Shown one piece after another: positions 17,185 through 27,166 of a DNA stretch of 47,302 nucleotides (positions are counted from its first letter, which is position 1; the number at the start of each line of letters is the position of its first letter). Position numbers and translations under genes: made by a program. Location of the stretch: positions 1 to 47,302 of the forward strand of contig CAJJAA010000033.1 of the NCBI GenBank assembly GCA_905182025.1, written 5' to 3'. The notes beneath the pieces are model-generated. The model searched no databases. It was given only the letters and a program-made list of their open reading frames with translations, and was not told where the DNA came from. Origin of the DNA: an uncultured OM182 clade bacterium. Its GTDB lineage: Bacteria > Pseudomonadota > Gammaproteobacteria > Pseudomonadales > Azotimanducaceae.

Positions 17185-18249
17185 ATGAAAACTCGCCTCA
17201 TTCTAATATTAGTATTACTGACAGGTTGCGAACCGCCCGCTGTTGAATCTGACCAACGGGCGATCGTCAGGCCGGCTAAAATATTTGAGGTCGTCGAGAA
17301 TGCTCAGAATATTCGTCATACCTTTGTTGGACGAGTTGATGCTGCGCAAACCGTCGATCTGTCTTTTGAGGTATCAGGTCAGTTGTTAACCCTGCCCATT
17401 CTCGAGGGTCAATCGGTCGGTGCAAGTAGTGTACTGGCAACTCTCGACACCACCGATTTTGAATTGTCACTCAGAGAAGCCAGAGTACAACTCAAACTTG
17501 CCAAACAAGATCTCGCCAGAAAACAAAAACTACTCAAAGACAAGGGCATATCACCTTCTATCGTTGATGACGCGCAGGCGGTTTATGAACTAAGACAAGT
17601 TAATTACGATCAAGCACGTGAAGCACTGTCTGACTCAAGCATCATCGCCCCCTTTGATGGCTATATCGCAAAACGCTACGCTGACAACTACGCCAATGTT
17701 CGCGCGGGGGATAAAATTGTCCGCATTAACGATTTGAGTGAACTTTTTATCTACGCAAGCATTCCCGAAAAGCTTGTCGCAACCGTGACGCAGGAGCATA
17801 TCGTATCATTCACCGCGAGCTTTGCTTTTGCACCTGGCGAGACATTCCCCCTGACTTACAGAGAAAACACTGGCGAAGCGGATGCCGTTGCGCAGACTTA
17901 CCTGATCACCTTTGCAATGCAAAACCCGCAAGGTCGAAATATTCTGCCGGGCATGACCGCCACTGTCGACGTTGAACGTCGAGCAGAAACGACAAACGTT
18001 TCCGCCATAACTATTCCAATCACCGCGTTAGTCACAAATCCTGACAAATCATTTTTTGTCTGGATTTATGATAAAGATTCACATGCCGTTACTAAACAAA
18101 CTGTTGTGATCGCTTCGCCGACGGGCCTTGGTGTGCCCATCATTGACGGTCTAAAAAATGGCGATTTAATCGTTGCCACCGGAGCGAGCCAATTACAAAC
18201 TGGCATGAAAGTCCGTCGCTTAGGTACAGTCGTGACAAATCTGCGATGA
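17185..18249 (+). CDS. RND efflux periplasmic adaptor lipoprotein (HlyD/MexA-like)
   Basis: A 354-aa membrane fusion protein. The short leader ends in the lipobox LLTGC with Cys15 as the lipidated residue, placing it on the periplasmic side of the inner membrane. It has the split biotinyl-lipoyl domain (FVGRVDAAQTVDLSFEVSG; IIAPFDGYIAKRYADN) around a helical hairpin at about 95-145, then beta-barrel and membrane-proximal domains. Its stop overlaps the start of the pump gene by ATGA, a classic coupled operon. No TolC-like outer-membrane gene is in the window. It would bridge the RND pump to a TolC homologue encoded elsewhere. Confidence 0.92.
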   Translation: MKTRLILILVLLTGCEPPAVESDQRAIVRPAKIFEVVENAQNIRHTFVGRVDAAQTVDLSFEVSGQLLTLPILEGQSVGASSVLATLDTTDFELSLREARVQLKLAKQDLARKQKLLKDKGISPSIVDDAQAVYELRQVNYDQAREALSDSSIIAPFDGYIAKRYADNYANVRAGDKIVRINDLSELFIYASIPEKLVATVTQEHIVSFTASFAFAPGETFPLTYRENTGEADAVAQTYLITFAMQNPQGRNILPGMTATVDVERRAETTNVSAITIPITALVTNPDKSFFVWIYDKDSHAVTKQTVVIASPTGLGVPIIDGLKNGDLIVATGASQLQTGMKVRRLGTVVTNLR

Positions 18250-21200
18250 AAAACATAGGCCGATGGTCCATCGAAAACCCACTCTACCCCTGGCTAATCA
18301 TCGTCGCTTGCCTCTTTGGCGGCGTCTATGGCGTAGATAATGTGGGCCAACTAGAAGATCCGGATTTCCCGATCAGCAACGCTTACATTATTACGCCCTA
18401 CCCTGGCGCGTCAGCCGTCGAGGTTGAACACGAAGTCACCGACGTGATTGAAGCCGCATTGCAAGAACTCCCCTATCTCGACAAGGTAACGTCAAAATCT
18501 TTACCAGGGCGATCTGAAGTCCAGGTTGAGATGTTGGAACAATATGCCGCTGAGGAGCTGCCTCAAATATGGGATGAACTGCGACGAAGAGTCAGCGAAA
18601 CACACTACCGGCTTCCGCCAGGCGCTGGCACGCCCTTAGTCGAGGACGATTTTGGCGACGTCTACGGCGTCTTCTACGCCATCTCGGCGCCGGGCTATTC
18701 GCCGGCGGAGATTCATGACATCTCGCGCCAGATATCCACCACCTTAAAACTCGTACCCGGGGTTGCAAAGGTGAACACCGCCGGTGAACCGGACGAAGCA
18801 ATCTTTGTCGAGTTGGATCAGCAGCGGCTGGTCAGGTTAGGCATTCCTATTGAGGCTGTATTTGGCGCAATAGGTCAGGAAAGTCAGGTCATTGATGCGG
18901 GGTCGGTTGCTTACGGCACAAGACGAGTCTCAATCGCGCCCGAGATAGCCTTCGATAGTGTTACTGCGGTAGGCGATATGCCAATTGGTCGGCCAGGTTC
19001 GACAGAAGTTCTTCGCTTGAGCGATATCGCAAACATCACACGAGGACAAATAGAAGTTCCGCAACAGATCATTCGCTTCAACTCAGAAGCTGCCTTTACG
19101 GTTGGCGTCTCTGTGACGAAAGGCCTTAATGTTGTGAAAATTGGACGCGCGGTTGATGTTCAACTAAAAAAACTTATGAGGGAGTTGCCCCTGGGTGTTG
19201 AAGCACACCCGATCTATTTACAGCATGAAGTCGTTAGCAGTTCGATCGATACCTTCTTAAAAAACCTGTTGAATGTCTGTCGCAACCGTCATTGGCGCAC
19301 TTTGCCTATTTATGGGTTGGCGAGCTGGCACCGTCGTCGGCAGTGTATTACTGCTGACGGTGTTAGGCACCATCTGCATCATGTCGATACTCGGCATCGA
19401 GCTACAAAGGATATCCCTGGGCGCCCTGATGATTGCGATGGGCATGCTTGTCGACAACGCCATCGTTGTCGCCGAGGGCATGGTTATTGGCGTGCAACGG
19501 GGGCTTAGCTCCCGTGTTGCTGCGGCGCAATCTGTCCAACGAACACAATATGCCCTTCTAGGCGCCACCGTGATTGGCATACTGGCATTCGCTCCGATTG
19601 GATTATCCGACGACAGCACCGGACACTTTTTGGTATCACTGTTTCAGGTCGTCGCGATCTCCCTACTACTGAGTTGGGTGCTTGCGATTACTGTTGCACC
19701 GTTGTTAGGCGACTATCTTCTCACCACGTCAAAACAAGGCGCACAATCCGACGTGTACGGCGGCTGGGGTTATACCCCGTACCGAAAACTCATTGAGTTT
19801 GGATTGCGCCGTGCGTGGTTCGCAACGCTCATCATTGTCAGTATCACAGCAGGGTGTTTCTGGGGCTTCGGCCAGGTCAAACAGGCCTTCTTTCCAACCA
19901 CAAACACACCGCTATTCTTTGTTGACTACTATCTGCCACAAGGCACAGACATTTTAACGACGGCCAGGAAAATTGAATTGTTTGAGGCCGAAATCAAAAA
20001 GGAACCCGGCGTTGTTGATATCAGTAGTTTCATTGGCGCTGGCCCGGATCGATTTTCCGCGACAACAAGACCTGAACAACCGAACCCCGCCTACGCCCAC
20101 CTGATGGTGAGAGTTGAGGACGTCAACGTCATGAACGACATGATGGCGAATGTCCGTGCCAACTTAAGAGAAATCAATTTAGATGCAGAAATACAGATTA
20201 GGCGAAGTGAATTTAGCCCATCGGGTTCTTCAAAGGTCGAAGCAAGATTTAGCGGTCAAGACCCGGACATTTTAAGGGGTCTGGCTGAACAAGCACTTGA
20301 TGTTTACCTACAACACAACCTCATTGATCTGAAAACAAATTGGCGCCAACGTGAGCTACAAATTGTGCCGCGATTTAATGATACCCAAGCAAGAAGCACC
20401 GGTGTCAGCCGGACTGATGTCTACCAATCCTTAGCCTACGCAACCTTGGGTGTTAATATCGGCTTGTTCCGTGACACTGACAAGCTGATCCCCATCGTCG
20501 CGCGCGCGCCTGCTGACGAGCGCATTGATCTACAGGGTTTATCCGACCGCACGGTCTGGAGTCCAACGCAACAATCACACGTCCCAATGTCTCAAATTAT
20601 CGACGGCTTTGATTTGGTACCTGAAGACAGCCTGATCTTCAGGCTAAACAGAGTCCGAATGGTCAGTGCGTTATCTAACCCTCCGGTAGGGCAAAACTTC
20701 ACACGCGCCTTCGAAGATATGCGAGCGGATGTTGAAGCCATTCAGTTACCACCCGGCTATACAATGGAGTGGGGTGGTGAATACGAGAGCAGTCAGGAAG
20801 CAAGAGAAACCCTTGGGGCAAGGATTCCTGTCACCTTCGCGTTAATGTTTTTTGTTACCATTTTGATGTTCGGCAAGCTGCGCCAGTCAATTGTGATCTG
20901 GTTAACCGTGCCTATGACTGTTTGTGGCGTTGTGCTGAGCCTGCTCATCACTGACTTGTCATTTACCTTTCCATCGTTCTTAGGATTTCTTAGTTTGTCA
21001 GGGATGTTAATTAAGAACTGTGTCGTTCTGGTTGACGAAATCGACAAACATATTGACGAAGATGGCATGAGCCTCGAGTCCATCGTTGCTGCCTGTGTTA
21101 GCCGCCTGCGCCCTGTGATGTTAGCGGCAGGTACAACCATCATTGGTATGTCGCCATTGCTATCGGATGCCTTCTTCAGAGAAATGGCCGTCTGCATTAT

Positions 21201-21327
21201 GGGTGGGCTAGCATTTGCCACGTTATTGACACTCATTGCACTGCCTGTCTTCTACCGAATCGCCTTTTCCGCCGCATTAAAGAAAGCAGCGGCTGACGCT
21301 GAGGCGAGTTCCGGCCTAAGCGCTTAA
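18246..21327 (+). pseudogene. RND efflux pump inner-membrane subunit, one frameshift
   Basis: An AcrB/MexB-type proton-driven multidrug pump of about 1026 aa once corrected. The N-terminal part has NPLYPWLIIVACLFGG (TM1) and QLEDPDFPISNAYIIT, then the porter domain. The second part has the TM4 motif GMLVDNAIVVAEG and the C-terminal TM bundle. The frame shifts at about 19271-19276. Upstream reading ends ...DTFLKNLLN and the continuation is SVATVIGALCLFMGWRAG in the +1 frame, so one base appears inserted. Everything on both sides is conserved, so this may be an assembly error or a very recent lesion. Its start overlaps the adaptor stop. Its stop is the first unit of a 12-bp array of stop codons. 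Confidence 0.85.
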
Positions 21328-21394
21328 TCCGATGCCTAAATGGGCGCCTAGATACCTTTCTAGATAACTGCCTAGATAACGTCCTAGCCGAGCC
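21323..21394 (+). repeat. 12-bp tandem array of in-frame stop codons after the RND pump (6 units)
   Basis: Six consecutive 12-bp units, consensus YCTAGATAACKK, run from the RND stop: cTTAA, cCTAA, cCTAG, tCTAG, cCTAG, cCTAG cores. The RND stop TAA (21325-21327) is in unit 1. TAA or TAG recurs at 21337, 21349, 21361, 21373 and 21385, all in the same frame. The flanks of the units have drifted while the CTAG/TTAA core stays. Confidence 0.85.
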
Positions 21395-21507
21395 TCGGCA
21401 GCCGTACCACGCCAAGTTCCTGCAAGTTACCGAACCCCCTAGCACAAACGTGAACAGCCTGAGATACTGCCTGCAAGTCTAAAAATAATTCATTCTAGGA
21501 GCAGAGC

Positions 21508-22737
21508 ATGATTGATTTCCAAATCCCCGAAGACGCCAAAGCGATTCGCAACAAGGTCCGCACGTTTGTCCGGGAGGTAGTGCATCCCGCCGAGGAAAAT
21601 TGCACCGCTGAAAACTTTGATGAAGTACTCGCAGAACTGCGCGTCGCAGCTCGAGCGCAAGGCTTGTGGTGTCCTTTTGTGCCGGTTAAACATGGTGGTA
21701 TGGGTTTACGCCCGCTCGCCAACGCCTTAGTCCAAATGGAACTCGGTGAAAGTTTTCTTGGCGCACTATCAATGAATACTCAAGGTCCTGACGATGCAAC
21801 CATGCTGACATTGATCGAACACGGCACCGAATACCAGCACGAAAAATACTTGAAGCCATTACTTAATGGTGAAAAGCGCATTTGTTATTCTATGACGGAA
21901 AAAGCGGCCGGTGCAGACGCAACAGGCATGCAAACGACCGCAGAGCTCGATGGCGATGAGTGGGTCATGAACGGCGAAAAATGGTTTAGTTCATCCGCCA
22001 GTGTTGCCGATATCGCCGTTGTGATGGCGAAAACAGATCCTGACGCACCTCGGCACGAACAGTACAGTACATTCATTGTTGAACTACCTAATCCTGGTTA
22101 CGAGATCGTCCGTAATATCGAAACCATGCAACCCCATACTGAACTCGGTCTAAAGTTGGGTGGCTCACACTCGGAAATAAAGATCGATAATCTTCGCGTA
22201 CCACGTGAAAATATTTTGGGCGGACAAGGTCAAGGTTTCAACATGGGCCAGCATCGACTCGCCTACGGTCGACTACGTCACGGCATGCACAATGTTGCAA
22301 TGGCACAGCGGGCACTGGACTTAGCCGCAAAACATATCACTAGCCGGGAAACATTTGGCAAACGTTTAGCTGACCGTCAAGGTGTGCGTTGGATGATGGC
22401 GGACTGTGCGTCGGAGATATACAAGGCACGGCTTATGCTGCTGCACATCGCTTACAAAGCTGAAAACGGCATGGACCTTAAGCAAGAGAACGGCATCGCC
22501 AAAGTCTTCCTAGCGAACATGGTGCATCAGGTTGTCGATACAGCGCTGCAGCTACACGGCGCCCTCGGTTATAGCCACGATACACCTTTGGCACGCTGGT
22601 ACACGGGTATTCGTAGCCAACGTTTGGTTGACGGTCCTGATGAAGTGCATCGCTGGAGAACCGGCGCTAACGTCATCAAAGCTTATGAGGAATTTGGCAC
22701 GACTGCCTCGGCTTGCGGCGGCGAGTTGTTCGAATAA
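21508..22737 (+). CDS. Acyl-CoA dehydrogenase family protein
   Basis: A 409-aa FAD enzyme that would introduce an alpha-beta double bond into an acyl-CoA. Visible family features: CYSMTEKAAGADATGM (FAD/substrate loop), WVMNGEKWFSS, the RETFGKRLADRQGVRWMMAD helix, and QLHGALGYSHDTPLARWY near the C-terminus. At the position of the catalytic Glu in medium-chain enzymes (YEGTSEI) it has VDGPDEVHRW, like the ACAD10/11-type group, so the base is either that Asp or a Glu elsewhere. ATG 21508 follows AGGAG at ideal spacing. It stands alone between the RND operon and a convergent DUF1254 gene. Confidence 0.9.
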   Translation: MIDFQIPEDAKAIRNKVRTFVREVVHPAEENCTAENFDEVLAELRVAARAQGLWCPFVPVKHGGMGLRPLANALVQMELGESFLGALSMNTQGPDDATMLTLIEHGTEYQHEKYLKPLLNGEKRICYSMTEKAAGADATGMQTTAELDGDEWVMNGEKWFSSSASVADIAVVMAKTDPDAPRHEQYSTFIVELPNPGYEIVRNIETMQPHTELGLKLGGSHSEIKIDNLRVPRENILGGQGQGFNMGQHRLAYGRLRHGMHNVAMAQRALDLAAKHITSRETFGKRLADRQGVRWMMADCASEIYKARLMLLHIAYKAENGMDLKQENGIAKVFLANMVHQVVDTALQLHGALGYSHDTPLARWYTGIRSQRLVDGPDEVHRWRTGANVIKAYEEFGTTASACGGELFE

Positions 22738-22756
22738 AAACTTGAAACAGACAGAA

Positions 22757-22786
22757 CGGTTTGGGGATATCACTATCTCCGAACCG
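22757..22786. terminator. Strong hairpin between convergent genes
   Basis: A 13-bp stem (22757-22769 with 22774-22786, two G-U wobbles) closes a 4-base loop TCAC, 19 bp after the acyl-CoA dehydrogenase stop. It lies between that gene and the convergent DUF1254 gene. No clear T run follows on either strand, so it may act as a 3'-end barrier to exonucleases or a factor-assisted terminator. Confidence 0.5.
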
Positions 22787-22953
22787 GGTCACTGGGCTTG
22801 CTTTCTGCTAGATCCGAACAACCTTACCGAATAATTTCAGACCGAGATCAAAACTAAATCGACGCGGCGCATTGCGCACTGTTGAGAGCCGCTGCGCCAT
22901 GACAATCGTTGTACTGTTATCGTTGTAAGACAACGTTATCGCCACAATCAAAA

Positions 22954-22992
22954 ATTGGCTACCAGGATTGGCTATCAGGGTTGGCTATATAA
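22954..22992 (-). repeat. 13-bp tandem array overlapping a stop codon (3 units)
   Basis: Units ATTGGCTACCAGG, ATTGGCTATCAGG and GTTGGCTATATAA on the plus strand. On the minus strand each has TAG at the same position (22985, 22972 and 22959). The TAG at 22985-22987 is the stop of the DUF1254/DUF1214 gene, so the array starts in its last codons and extends downstream. Confidence 0.85.
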
Positions 22993-23962
22993 GTTCAGGT
23001 TTTGGAAAATGCCATAAACCCTGCTGCACATTTTCATGGGGTTGATATAACCGCACGACATAACTCCAGCCCTCCATGATCTGCAAACAATTTTTAAGAT
23101 TATTGGCACAATCGCCAAAGTGAATGGTGTAAGAGCCATCGGTGTTTGGCGCTGCGGTCAGGTTGTTGATGCTGTAGGAGTCAAAGGCATTTTCTTCAAA
23201 GTAGCCCGCTTTGTTATAGACACTAATTGACCAAAAACCATCAACGGGCACGTCCTTGACGTTGAGCTGGTAGGTTCCCAAAGAACGCGGCGTGCTGACA
23301 CTTTCATAAACCACTTCATAGGTCGGCAAACCGCCCCAGCCAAATGCAGCACCAATCATATGGCGCGTTTGCTGCACCTCATCCTTTTTGCCATTCCAAT
23401 AGGAAGCATCTGCAAGTCCTGCGCCCAACTGCTTTAGCAAACCATGGGTGTGGGCGAGGCTATCGGCGTCATAATTGGGGCGCGTATAGACGCCCTCACC
23501 GATCGCTTCAATCGCTAAACCCTGCTGTAACTCATTGGCAATTTTCAGATCATCTGGATCAGTCGGGTCAGCTAAAATACGCGCCACGATGGCGACGAAG
23601 GGTGTGTCGTGCTCCTCCAAACTGAGTTGATACACTCCCGCGTCATGGTAAATAGCCGTCGTGTAATAATCTTCATTCATCACTATGACTGACAGGTAGC
23701 GATCGCCCGAAGCAGGAATCGTCAAACGTGCACCGGAACTGATATCCACTAGGGCCGAGCTATAAATCGTGTCGCGGTTCATGCGCTCAACACTTTGCTT
23801 GTTAAGTGCAACGGGCTTTGGCGCGTGAACAAATTTGTTCATGCCTCGGGACATCCTCAACATACCTTCAAACTGCGCCGATGTGGTCGCCCGAACATAG
23901 TTATCGACATTCACTTTGATGGAAGCAGGCTTGATTGCTTCACTTTCATTGGAATCATTCAT
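22985..23962 (-). CDS. DUF1254/DUF1214 domain protein
   Basis: A 325-aa protein with the DUF1254 segment in the N-terminal half (NRDTIYSSALVDISSGARL, RYLSVIVMNEDYYTTA) and the DUF1214 segment at the C-terminus (VDGFWSISVYNKAGYFEEN, NNLKNCLQIMEGWSYVVRLYQP). The pair is common in bacteria and fungi, and the biochemical role is unknown to me. Many relatives carry signal peptides; none is seen here. It is convergent with the acyl-CoA dehydrogenase gene and lies downstream of the unknown Cys-rich gene on the same strand. Its stop codon is inside a 13-bp array. Confidence 0.88.
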   Translation of the reverse strand: MNDSNESEAIKPASIKVNVDNYVRATTSAQFEGMLRMSRGMNKFVHAPKPVALNKQSVERMNRDTIYSSALVDISSGARLTIPASGDRYLSVIVMNEDYYTTAIYHDAGVYQLSLEEHDTPFVAIVARILADPTDPDDLKIANELQQGLAIEAIGEGVYTRPNYDADSLAHTHGLLKQLGAGLADASYWNGKKDEVQQTRHMIGAAFGWGGLPTYEVVYESVSTPRSLGTYQLNVKDVPVDGFWSISVYNKAGYFEENAFDSYSINNLTAAPNTDGSYTIHFGDCANNLKNCLQIMEGWSYVVRLYQPHENVQQGLWHFPKPELI

Positions 23963-24107
23963 AGAGAATTTGTACTCAAAAAATCAGCTAGAAAAATATT
24001 GTCACTGCAAGCAGGTTAATGCCCGCAGCGTTATGCAACGGCATCTGCATTACTTACTAGGGTATTTGGTCAGTCGAAAAATGGATGACGGCCGTCAGCC
24101 TGCCATT

Positions 24108-24791
24108 CTAAAACGAATAGCGCGGCCCTCTTGGTTTTGGCTTTTTTTGATCACCCGGCAGTTGGCACAGTCGATCCATCTTTGTGGTTGAGCCGTCTGC
24201 ATACGCCCACACCAACTGCTCACCCTCGAAATAACGATTCACGACAATCGGACCCCAGCCAAAAGCACGAAAATTCAGAATTTTGTCATCCCAAATCATA
24301 CTTGCGGATGTGCGCGGACAGTATTCTCGATCACCAACCGTGAAAACCACCGCACCTTCCGTGTCGTCTGTGTTCGGATGCGCGGTACGATTCGGCCCAT
24401 AGTCGTGAATGATACCAGCGGACGTGATAACCGTGCGGGCACCACATTGTTCGACCCGCTCGACATGACCTATATGTCCACCTTCAACCCCAATCCACAA
24501 GCCGCGAATGTCATCGGCAGCTTCAACCAATGGTTCAGTGCATGCAGCCAGAATCGGCAGAGGGAAATGAGCGTAGCCACAACCCGGTGTATTACCTTTA
24601 GCAATGTCGATGGCTAACTTACCCCTGCCATCTAACACCGGCTGTTGGCAGTAATTGATGGTGCTGCCGTCGCCGGCAAGGGTTGCCGCATCAATCGTTA
24701 AGGGTGGTCTTGCTGAGAAAAATAGCAGCCAAAAAAGACCAAGTAATAGCACCAACAACACTAAAATGCTTCGGACGACAATTTTTCTCAT
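24108..24791 (-). CDS. Membrane-anchored or secreted Cys-containing protein, unknown function
   Basis: A 227-aa protein. Residues 5-26 form a strongly hydrophobic signal anchor after MRKIVVR, so the rest should be periplasmic. The mature part has six cysteines (in NYCQQP, PGCGY, AACTEP, EQCGAR, EYCPR, RLCQLP), enough for three disulfides, and a basic tail KKPKPRGPRYSF. I do not recognise a family. It lies 203 bp downstream of the carnitine dehydrogenase gene and 145 bp before the DUF1254 gene, all on the minus strand, so it could be a late member of that transcription unit. Confidence 0.75.
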   Translation of the reverse strand: MRKIVVRSILVLLVLLLGLFWLLFFSARPPLTIDAATLAGDGSTINYCQQPVLDGRGKLAIDIAKGNTPGCGYAHFPLPILAACTEPLVEAADDIRGLWIGVEGGHIGHVERVEQCGARTVITSAGIIHDYGPNRTAHPNTDDTEGAVVFTVGDREYCPRTSASMIWDDKILNFRAFGWGPIVVNRYFEGEQLVWAYADGSTTKMDRLCQLPGDQKKPKPRGPRYSF

Positions 24792-24994
24792 ATGTTTTCT
24801 CGCAGACTAACTTTTTAATGTCTATGCCGAAAATTCCACACTAACGTTATTCGCGCCCATGACAATCGATTGATGACATCGGATGATCGTAATCCGCCGG
24901 GATAATGATGCCAACTATTTATTTTACGGTCACAGGGTTGATCTAGACAAACTTTCAGCACAGCAATCTCGCACGCACTGATTGTCGATGCAGG

Positions 24995-25993
24995 CTATAT
25001 AGGGTCGTTAGCGGCTTCCAGGAGACGGACCTCGTGGTTAACCAGCGTTTCACCTGCGCCCCAGTGATTGTCTTTAAGCGCATGCAGTATGCCGATCAAA
25101 TTATCGTCTCGCATGCGCTCCATTTCGCGAATGCTCAGGTGACCGGATTGCTGGTCCGATTGCGTCACAATCAAATCAACCAATTCATCATTAAAGTCAG
25201 GTACATCAGTGAGTTTTGACCAAGGCCATTTTAGGCAAGGGCCAAACTGCTCCATAAAGTGGCGCATACCCGCTTCACCGCCAGCCACTCGGTAGGTATC
25301 AAAAACACCCATCTGCGCATACCGCAGGCCAAACCCAAAGCGCACGGCGTCATCAATATCCTCGGTCGTTGCGACACCATCCTTCACCAACCATAATGAC
25401 TCACGCCAAATCGCTTCCAATAAACGATCAGCAATAAAAGCTTCGATTTCCTTTTTGACCCGCAGCGGCTTCATACCCATTGATAAGTAAAAGGCTGTTG
25501 CTGTATCAATGACAAGTGAGCTTGTTTTCTGACCGCCCACTAACTCAACCAATGGCAGCAGATAGACAGGATTAAAAGGATGAGCGACTAAAAACCGTTC
25601 AGGGTTCTGCATTTTCGACTGAAGATCTGACGGCATAATGCCTGACGTAGAGGAAACGATAATGGCATCGACAGCCGCATGGGATTCAATTTCCGCATAA
25701 ACGGACTGTTTCGTATCAAGCCGTTCGGGCACTGACTCGACGATGATTTGTGCATTTGATACCGCTTTAGCAAGATTTTCACAAAAACTGATACTACCCT
25801 CGCGCCTTCTCTGCACCTTCGTTAATTTGTTATACGCATAGCGAGAGTTAGCCAAGACGGCTTCGATTTTTACCATGGCGTCAGGCGCCGGATCATAAAT
25901 CGCGACATCAATGCCGTTTTCAATAAAGCGCGCAACCCAACCGGCGCCGATAACACCGCCGCCAATTATCGCGGCTGTTTGTATGGTAGACAT
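24995..25993 (-). CDS. cdhA: L-carnitine dehydrogenase (3-hydroxyacyl-CoA dehydrogenase family)
   Basis: A 332-aa NAD-dependent enzyme oxidising L-carnitine to 3-dehydrocarnitine. The Rossmann motif GGGVIGAGW is at 11-19. The catalytic region is VAHPFNPVYLLPLVE with His138. The C-terminal half has LLEAIWRESLWLVKDGVAT and DDAVRFGFGLRY, followed by GGEAGMRHFMEQFGP, the pattern of carnitine dehydrogenases rather than fatty-acid enzymes. No thioesterase domain is fused, unlike the longer rhizobial type. ATG 25993 has AGGAGT upstream. It starts 9 bp after the cleavage-enzyme gene ends, so the two are co-transcribed and catalyse consecutive steps. Confidence 0.85.
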   Translation of the reverse strand: MSTIQTAAIIGGGVIGAGWVARFIENGIDVAIYDPAPDAMVKIEAVLANSRYAYNKLTKVQRRREGSISFCENLAKAVSNAQIIVESVPERLDTKQSVYAEIESHAAVDAIIVSSTSGIMPSDLQSKMQNPERFLVAHPFNPVYLLPLVELVGGQKTSSLVIDTATAFYLSMGMKPLRVKKEIEAFIADRLLEAIWRESLWLVKDGVATTEDIDDAVRFGFGLRYAQMGVFDTYRVAGGEAGMRHFMEQFGPCLKWPWSKLTDVPDFNDELVDLIVTQSDQQSGHLSIREMERMRDDNLIGILHALKDNHWGAGETLVNHEVRLLEAANDPI

Positions 25994-26002
25994 AACGGAC
26001 TC

Positions 26003-26920
26003 CTACTTAGCGCTCGGCTGTCGCTTAACAAGTTGCATCTTTTCTCGCACTTGCGCGGGTGTCATCAAGGTCGCGCCCATGTTGGTCGCAATCGTTGCTG
26101 CTTTCTCGACGAGTTGTGCATTGGTCGCAAGCTGACCTTTAGCTAACCAAAGGTTATCTTCCAAACCAACACGTATATTGCCACCGGCCAGCACTGCTGC
26201 GGCGACAAACGGCATTTGATTTTGGCCAATCGAAAAAGCTGAAAAGGTCCAACTTTCAGGGGTGTTGTTCACCATCGACATAAAGGTGTTTAAATCATCC
26301 GGCGCGCCCCAAGGAATGCCCATACACATTTGAATCATAACCGGGTCTTCAATGATGCCTTCGGAAACAAGTTGTTTCGCAAACCAAAGATGGCCGGTCT
26401 CAAACACTTCAATCTCAGGCCTGACACCCAAGTCTGTCATCATCTGACCCATCGCCCTTAACATGCCCGGTGTATTGGTCATGACATAATCCGCTTCGGC
26501 AAAGTTCATCGTGCCGCAATCTAAGGTGCAAATTTCTGGCAAGCACTCTGCAATGTGCTCAACTCGTTCTGTCGCACCGACCATATCGGTACCCACAGCA
26601 TTCAGTGGCAGTGGATTTTCCGCATCGCCAAAAACAATATCGCCGCCCATGCCCGCGGTAAAATTCACCACAACATCCGTATCCGAATCACGAATTCGGT
26701 CTAACAGTTCACGGTAAAGTTCCAGTCGACGGCTTGGCTCCCCAGTCTCGGGGTCACGCACATGACAATGCACAATGGCGGCGCCCGCTTTGGCCGCATC
26801 TATAGCACTGTTGGCAATCTGCTCCGGTGAGCGTGGTACGTGACTCGATCGATCTTGCGTCGCGCCGGAACCTGTCACCGCACAGGTAATAAAAGGATTG
26901 AGGTTGGCGTTAAGAGGCAT
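26003..26920 (-). CDS. cdhC: Beta-keto acid cleavage enzyme (BKACE, DUF849), probably 3-dehydrocarnitine cleavage
   Basis: A 305-aa zinc-dependent BKACE protein. Family members condense a beta-keto acid with acetyl-CoA to give acetoacetate and a new CoA ester. The zinc motif HCHVRDPETG starts at residue 51 (His51, His53). Further conserved parts are VVNFTAGMGG, EVFETGHLWFAKQL, and GGNIRVGLEDNLW. Being upstream of and 9 bp from carnitine dehydrogenase, its substrate is most likely 3-dehydrocarnitine, giving betainyl-CoA plus acetoacetate. ATG 26920 is chosen because AGGGAAG precedes it; the longer reading lacks a ribosome site and runs through low-quality sequence. No betainyl-CoA thioesterase gene is seen next to it. 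Confidence 0.82.
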   Translation of the reverse strand: MPLNANLNPFITCAVTGSGATQDRSSHVPRSPEQIANSAIDAAKAGAAIVHCHVRDPETGEPSRRLELYRELLDRIRDSDTDVVVNFTAGMGGDIVFGDAENPLPLNAVGTDMVGATERVEHIAECLPEICTLDCGTMNFAEADYVMTNTPGMLRAMGQMMTDLGVRPEIEVFETGHLWFAKQLVSEGIIEDPVMIQMCMGIPWGAPDDLNTFMSMVNNTPESWTFSAFSIGQNQMPFVAAAVLAGGNIRVGLEDNLWLAKGQLATNAQLVEKAATIATNMGATLMTPAQVREKMQLVKRQPSAK

Positions 26921-27060
26921 GTCGTTCTTCCCTATTATTGTGCACACTTTATCAAGGCACACTTTACCCCGACTCGCTTCACCAACACACTCAATCAACA
27001 AGCCGCAACATCGGTTTTTGACAATAAATGATGCGTTAACGCTTACCGCAAAGTACATCG

Positions 27061-27166
27061 TGTCTAATATATTGTGTCTAATACGTTCTAGTCGAAGCTT
27101 CTAATTATAGCTTTTAATTATAGCTTCTAATTATAGCGCCTGGTCATAGCGCCTAGTCATAGTTAC
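27061..27166 (-). repeat. 13-14-bp tandem array overlapping the amidase stop (8 units)
   Basis: Eight units, six of 13 bp and two outer ones of 14 bp, with minus-strand consensus near GCTATAATTAG. Seven of eight carry TAG or TAA on the minus strand. The first, TAG at 27153-27155, is the amidase stop. One unit has CAG instead. The array fills most of the gap toward the cleavage-enzyme gene. Confidence 0.85.

Noticed and set aside
27061..27166. AT-rich array as a replication origin or promoter array
   Set aside because: No DnaA boxes are visible, the repeat is short and it overlaps a coding end; the stop-codon pattern explains it better.
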